Source of the DNA: CALVGQ01 sp964369385
GTDB taxonomy: Bacteria; Bacillota_I; Bacilli_A; Erysipelotrichales; Erysipelotrichaceae
Assembly: GCA_964369385.1 (NCBI GenBank)
Contig: CAYJEY010000024.1
Span: 1 to 26,462 of the forward strand
Direction: 5' to 3'
Length of the DNA stretch: 26,462 nt
Below are positions 23,586 to 26,462 of this stretch, in pieces (within the stretch, counting starts at the first letter, position 1; each line of letters opens with the position of its first letter). The notes below the pieces were generated by a model. The model saw nothing but the letters and a program-made list of their open reading frames with translations. It was not told where the DNA came from and ran no database searches. A program made the position numbers and the translations under genes.

Positions 23586-24119
23586 TTAGCTTATCTTATA
23601 TTTCTTCAACAAGTTGCTGGCCTTGATAGACAATAGCAACTTCACAAGATCTGGTATTAGATACGGTAGAACACAAAGTGATAGTGCCACTCCAAAACTC
23701 ATTACACTCCCTTTAAGTGACAAAACAACCACGAACCATACTGTCCCAACAATATAACAACTACATAGTCCAATCACGCCTACAATTAGATCATGAAAAC
23801 GAAACTTATAGAAAATCTTAGAAGTGAGATTATAAATCATCCCCTGAATAAGAAACCCTAGAATATACCCTCCAGTAGGTCCTAAGATAACACCAATCCC
23901 CCCTACAAAACCAGCAAAAACCGGTGCGCCAACAATCCCCATAAGTATATACACTAGTATACTTTTAGTTCCTAATCTTCCTCCCAGCATTTTTAATACT
24001 AAAAAAACACCAAAGGTTTGCATTGTAAAAGGAATACTTAAAACCGAAATGCTAATCCATGAACACAGTGCAATGAAAGTAGAACACAACGCCACAAAGC
24101 ATAGTTCTTTAGTCTTCAC
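23586..24119 (-). CDS. bioY: BioY biotin transporter substrate-binding subunit (ECF S component)
   Basis: 177 residues with six membrane helices and the BioY signature: SIPFTMQTFGVFLVLKMLGGRLG, then GAPVFAGFVGGIGVILGPTGGYILGF. BioY binds biotin and, with or without a shared ECF energizing module, brings it into the cell. The GTG at 24119 follows GGGGA at eight bases and overlaps the end of birA by 11 bases, so the pair is coupled. No ECF ATPase or T subunit is encoded here. The biotin imported would serve the decarboxylase carrier also in this window. Confidence 0.94.
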   Translation of the reverse strand: MKTKELCFVALCSTFIALCSWISISVLSIPFTMQTFGVFLVLKMLGGRLGTKSILVYILMGIVGAPVFAGFVGGIGVILGPTGGYILGFLIQGMIYNLTSKIFYKFRFHDLIVGVIGLCSCYIVGTVWFVVVLSLKGSVMSFGVALSLCVLPYLIPDLVKLLLSIKASNLLKKYKIS

Positions 24120-25098
24120 TTGATTGTCCCCAATCAATTAATACAATTTCTCCACTATTACACACTCGCTCCTTCTGTTCATTATCCAAAACAACTAATT
24201 CCGCTCTAGCATTTATATCTATCACTTGAACTTCTTCCTCTTTATTATTTCGCAAAATACGTATTTTCTTTCCTATCACCAAACTTCTTTGGTGATACTC
24301 ATACATCAAACAATCACGACTTTCATCTTCGAAAACTAACTCAAGCTGATTTAATACTTCGGCAATTATCTTATTTCTTGCATCTTGAATTTGCTCCTCA
24401 AAAACACTTGTCGCACTTGCTTTTATCTCTTGCGGCCAACCATTTTTCGGAGGAAATACATTGATTCCAATACCAATCACAACATATTCAATTTCTCTAT
24501 TTTCTACACTAAACGATGCTTCGCTCAAGATTCCTGCCACTTTTTTACGATCTATATAAATATCATTAACCCATTTAATCTGTGCCTCACGAGCACACAT
24601 AGCCTCAATTGCACGAGCAACTCCAACCGCAACTAACGTTGTCATGACACTTAAATCAGTAACGATTAATTGTTTTGACAAAGTCATACTGAAATAAACT
24701 CCCGTTGATTCTGGCGAGAAAAAGCTTTTACTTGACCTTCCTCTCCCTTTAGATTGTGCTCCTGCCACAACGACACGTCGATGAATAATTTCTTCTTCAT
24801 TAAATTGCTTAGACAATGTATTAGTTGAAGTCACTTCATTAAATACTTGAATGTGATATGCACCCTTATTCTTTAAATAATATTCAATCCCTGTTTTCGA
24901 TAAAACATCATTACTAAGAACTAGACGATATCCTTTTCCAGATGTGGACTCAATGTTGTGCCCTTTTTCTCTCAGTGCAACTACACCCTTCCAAACTGCA
25001 TTACGTGATAAAAATAATTCATTTGCAATTTTTTCACCAGACACATATTCATTTGTGTTATTTAATAGATAATGTAAAACTTGATCTTGTGTTTTCAT
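24109..25098 (-). CDS. birA: Biotin-protein ligase and biotin repressor BirA
   Basis: 329 residues. An amino-terminal winged helix (residues 5-60: VSGEKIANELFLSRNAVWKGVVALREKG), as in group II BirA repressors, then the ligase core with GRGRSSKSFFSP (118-129), KWVNDIYIDRKKVAGIL (175-191; Lys186 conserved) and a carboxy-terminal SH3-like domain. The usual Gly-Arg-x-Trp of the biotin loop is changed (SSKSFF). It makes biotinyl-AMP, biotinylates carrier proteins, and can repress biotin genes. The ATG at 25098 follows GAGGTGG; a longer start would run through the promoter. It overlaps bioY. Confidence 0.95.
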   Translation of the reverse strand: MKTQDQVLHYLLNNTNEYVSGEKIANELFLSRNAVWKGVVALREKGHNIESTSGKGYRLVLSNDVLSKTGIEYYLKNKGAYHIQVFNEVTSTNTLSKQFNEEEIIHRRVVVAGAQSKGRGRSSKSFFSPESTGVYFSMTLSKQLIVTDLSVMTTLVAVGVARAIEAMCAREAQIKWVNDIYIDRKKVAGILSEASFSVENREIEYVVIGIGINVFPPKNGWPQEIKASATSVFEEQIQDARNKIIAEVLNQLELVFEDESRDCLMYEYHQRSLVIGKKIRILRNNKEEEVQVIDINARAELVVLDNEQKERVCNSGEIVLIDWGQSSED

Positions 25099-25115
25099 AT
25101 GCCACCTCGAAATTA

Positions 25116-25143
25116 AGTTTATCATGTCACATCTTTTTGTCAA
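25116..25143 (-). promoter_or_regulatory. birA-bioY promoter
   Basis: Minus strand: consensus -35 TTGACA (25138-25143), 16-base spacer, and -10 TAAACT (25116-25121), 18 bases before the ATG. No convincing two-sided BirA operator was found over it. Confidence 0.6.
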
Positions 25144-25151
25144 CCCAACAC

Positions 25152-25181
25152 AAAAAAAAGGTGACGATAATATTCACCTTT
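25152..25181 (-). terminator. Terminator of the HAD phosphatase gene
   Basis: On the minus strand AAAGGTGA/TCACCTTT, an 8-bp stem with a 9-base loop, runs into a T run. The stop codon touches the stem. Confidence 0.85.
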
Positions 25182-25830
25182 ATCTATCCTCAAGTAAACA
25201 CTGAGTTAACTCAGCCACATTTGATACAATGATATCGGACCCAGCACTCGATAATTCTTCTTCATTCCCATAACCATATAGTACCCCAATCGATTTAATT
25301 CCTATCGTCTTAGCACCAATGATATCATGCTTTCGATCTCCAACCATGACTACATCACTTAAATCATCAATCTTATTTTCATTTAAAGCATAACTAATCA
25401 CATCTGCTTTATTTGAACGACTTCCATCCAATTCACTACCTGCAACAAAAGTAAAATACTCTAATATTTGAAAATACGATAATATCTTAACCGCAAAAAC
25501 GGTTGGTTTAGAAGTAGCTACAATCAATTGTTTATTTTGTTGCTTTAACTTTTCTAACATTTCTTTAACGCCATCATAAATTATGTTTTCATACAGCCCT
25601 ACCGTAGAAAATCGCTCCCGATAATATGAAATTGCACGCTCTGCTTGAGAGTCACTTAAATCATAAAACTCAATAAATGAGTTTAAAAGAGGAGGTCCGA
25701 TAAAAGTCGATAAATCATCTAGATCATCGACTTTTATATCAAATTTTTCCAAAGCATAAGCTACCGAAGTTGTAATACCAATCTTTGGATCACTAAGTGT
25801 TCCGTCTAAATCAAATAATATAGTATTCAT
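25180..25830 (-). CDS. HAD-superfamily phosphatase, Gph-like
   Basis: 216 residues. Motif I FDLDGTLSD (nucleophile Asp7, acid Asp9), a helical cap (about 15-80), motif II VATSKPT, the conserved Lys in RSNKADVI, and motif III/IV VVMVGDRKHDIIGAK. This pattern places it with phosphoglycolate/pyrophosphatase-like (PpaX, Gph) enzymes that dephosphorylate small metabolites. The substrate cannot be settled from sequence. The ATG follows GAAGGATATTGG. It is upstream of birA but separated from it by a terminator and birA's own promoter. Confidence 0.88.
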   Translation of the reverse strand: MNTILFDLDGTLSDPKIGITTSVAYALEKFDIKVDDLDDLSTFIGPPLLNSFIEFYDLSDSQAERAISYYRERFSTVGLYENIIYDGVKEMLEKLKQQNKQLIVATSKPTVFAVKILSYFQILEYFTFVAGSELDGSRSNKADVISYALNENKIDDLSDVVMVGDRKHDIIGAKTIGIKSIGVLYGYGNEEELSSAGSDIIVSNVAELTQCLLEDR

Positions 25831-25863
25831 CCAATATCCTTCTTTCTATCAAACACTAAAACA

Positions 25864-25872
25864 AGTATATCA
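25864..25872 (-). promoter_or_regulatory. Extended -10 promoter of the HAD phosphatase gene
   Basis: Minus strand TGATATACT: -10 TATACT at 25864-25869 with an upstream TGA. The -35 is poor. The same nine bases occur before the 10313-10654 gene. Confidence 0.6.
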
Positions 25873-25927
25873 CACCTGAATTATAAGAAATTGAGTTTTA
25901 AGTTTTATTTTGTTCTCAAACACATTA

Positions 25928-25955
25928 TAAAAGGCAATCAAATACATGATTGCCT
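25928..25955 (-). terminator. Terminator of the PspC-domain gene
   Basis: On the minus strand AGGCAATCA/TGATTGCCT, a perfect 9-bp stem with a 6-base loop, is followed by a short T run. Confidence 0.75.
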
Positions 25956-25994
25956 AAATCCCAAAAAAATTTTAAACTACAACTGTGCTAACCA

Positions 25995-26174
25995 CTAATC
26001 ATTCGGAATGATAAAACAACAAAGCAGATATGCAAGGAGTCCAGTACCCGCAAGACCAATAAACAGTATCCACGCAAGACGGATCAGTGTTGGATCTACA
26101 TTAAAATAATCTGCAACTCCACCACATACACCACCTAACAATCGATTTTCACTTGAACGATATAATCTTCTCAT
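25995..26174 (-). CDS. Small PspC-domain membrane protein
   Basis: 59 residues. MRRLYRSSENRLLGGVCGGVADYF followed by NVDPTLIRLAWILFIG is the classic PspC signature, and the remainder (LAGTGLLAYLLCCFIIP) completes its membrane helix. PspC-domain proteins sit in the cytoplasmic membrane; in proteobacteria PspC senses envelope stress, and in Gram-positives related small proteins belong to cell-wall stress regulons. The ATG at 26174 follows GGAGG at nine bases. It appears monocistronic, with a strong promoter, tandem upstream repeats and its own terminator. The family is certain; the local role is inferred. Confidence 0.93.
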   Translation of the reverse strand: MRRLYRSSENRLLGGVCGGVADYFNVDPTLIRLAWILFIGLAGTGLLAYLLCCFIIPND

Positions 26175-26208
26175 TTTTTTATTCCTCCACTATGTCCTAC
26201 TCTTATAC

Positions 26209-26240
26209 AAGATAGCAAATATCAACTACTATCTTTTTTT
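26209..26240 (+). other. Hairpin in the pspC leader, terminator-like on the plus strand
   Basis: AAGATAG and CTATCTT form a 7-bp stem with a 13-base loop; on the plus strand a T run follows, on the minus strand an A run precedes. It lies in the predicted 82-base leader of the pspC gene and has no plus-strand gene to serve. Confidence 0.45.
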
Positions 26241-26262
26241 GAATATAATCAACTACCTAATA

Positions 26263-26291
26263 ATTATATCATGGTTTATACATTCACTCAA
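26263..26291 (-). promoter_or_regulatory. Promoter of the PspC-domain gene, extended -10
   Basis: Minus strand: -35 TTGAGT (26286-26291), 17-base spacer, -10 TATAAT (26263-26268) preceded by TGA. Confidence 0.78.
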
Positions 26292-26295
26292 TCTT

Positions 26296-26338
26296 GATAA
26301 ATTGAGGATAACTAGAACTACATAGATAAATCAAGGAT
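26296..26338. promoter_or_regulatory. Tandem direct repeats just upstream of the pspC promoter
   Basis: GATAAATTGAGGAT (26296-26309) and GATAAATCAAGGAT (26325-26338) match at 12 of 14 positions and start 29 bases apart, ending four bases from the -35. This placement suits an activator such as a response regulator. A 6-bp inverted repeat CTAGTT/AACTAG (26343-26360) lies beside them. Confidence 0.5.
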
Positions 26339-26366
26339 TGGTCTAGTTAGAGTGAACTAGTATAGT

Positions 26367-26408
26367 AAAAAACTCTCACAATACCAACAATTCCTAGTAC
26401 ATGAGAGT
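26367..26408 (-). terminator. Probable terminator of the gene entering from the right
   Basis: On the minus strand ACTCTCA/TGAGAGT form a 7-bp stem with a long 23-base loop, followed by TTTTTTA. It lies directly after the partial coding end at 26414. Confidence 0.6.
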
Positions 26409-26413
26409 CTTAA

Positions 26414-26462
26414 TTATATTAATTCAGTTGTAACAAATTCTTGCTTACTATTCGAATTCAAT
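26414..26462 (-). CDS. Last codons of an unidentified gene cut by the window end
   Basis: One minus-strand frame from the window edge reads NSNSKQEFVTTELI and then TAA at 26414-26416, followed within ten bases by a terminator-like hairpin. The piece is too short to identify. Confidence 0.4.
   Translation of the reverse strand, partial: LNSNSKQEFVTTELI

Noticed and set aside
25100..25150. Possible BirA operator over the birA promoter (GGGTTGACA)
   Set aside because: One side resembles a half-site, but no matching half-site occurs at the usual spacing; the bases are explained by the -35 box.

Overview
The window reads as a chromosomal segment of a low-GC Gram-positive bacterium (Bacillota). 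Signs are AT-rich DNA, strong GGAGG/GAGGTGAT ribosome binding sites, a tRNA-Phe T-box leader before pheST, the secG-rnr-smpB block, lipoproteins with a lipobox, and many short hairpin-plus-T-run terminators. A Na+-translocating oxaloacetate decarboxylase and apparent dependence on imported biotin suggest a fermentative anaerobe. An Erysipelotrichia-like host is my guess, not something the sequence proves. I saw no phage, insertion sequence, CRISPR array, rRNA or tRNA gene.

Layout. 1-1735 (minus): the amino-terminal part of a membrane-anchored glycerophosphodiester phosphodiesterase, a DUF368/PopT undecaprenyl-phosphate translocase and a tiny membrane protein. 1829-4944 (minus): oxaloacetate decarboxylase Na+ pump, order oadG-oadB-biotin carrier-oadA, with a separate biotin carrier protein. 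5007-6508 (minus): two paralogous lipoproteins of unknown function. 6570-9590 (minus): secG, rnr, smpB (protein export, RNA decay, trans-translation). 9730-10654 (minus): two small proteins of unknown function, the first a helical-repeat-like conserved family. 10798-15467: a GtrA-family protein (minus) diverging from a plus-strand operon of a protein O-mannosyltransferase-like GT39 enzyme, a second GT-C-like membrane protein (PTPS-related) and a short-chain dehydrogenase; this looks like a surface glycosylation locus. 15533-16300 (plus): formate/nitrite transporter. 16371-20089 (minus): pheS-pheT with a complete T-box leader and promoter. 20188-22704 (plus): FIST sensor, degenerate GGDEF and intact EAL c-di-GMP phosphodiesterase. 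22735-25830 (minus): glutamate racemase, biotin transporter BioY, biotin ligase/repressor BirA and a HAD phosphatase. 25995-26174 (minus): a 59-residue PspC-domain protein, then a regulatory region with a strong promoter and tandem direct repeats, and finally the last codons of another minus-strand gene.

How parts fit together. BioY imports biotin, BirA attaches it to the carrier lysine, and the Oad complex uses it to decarboxylate oxaloacetate and export Na+. PopT, glutamate racemase, the GT39/PTPS/GtrA set and PspC all concern the cell envelope. Regulation visible in the DNA includes one T-box, several promoters of the extended -10 type (TGnTATAAT), and terminators that often overlap stop codons. 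No single gene cluster stands out as a clear undescribed system. The most worthwhile targets are the FIST-GGDEF-EAL receptor, the glycosylation locus with its in-gene 14-bp inverted repeat, the paired lipoproteins, and the pspC upstream repeats.
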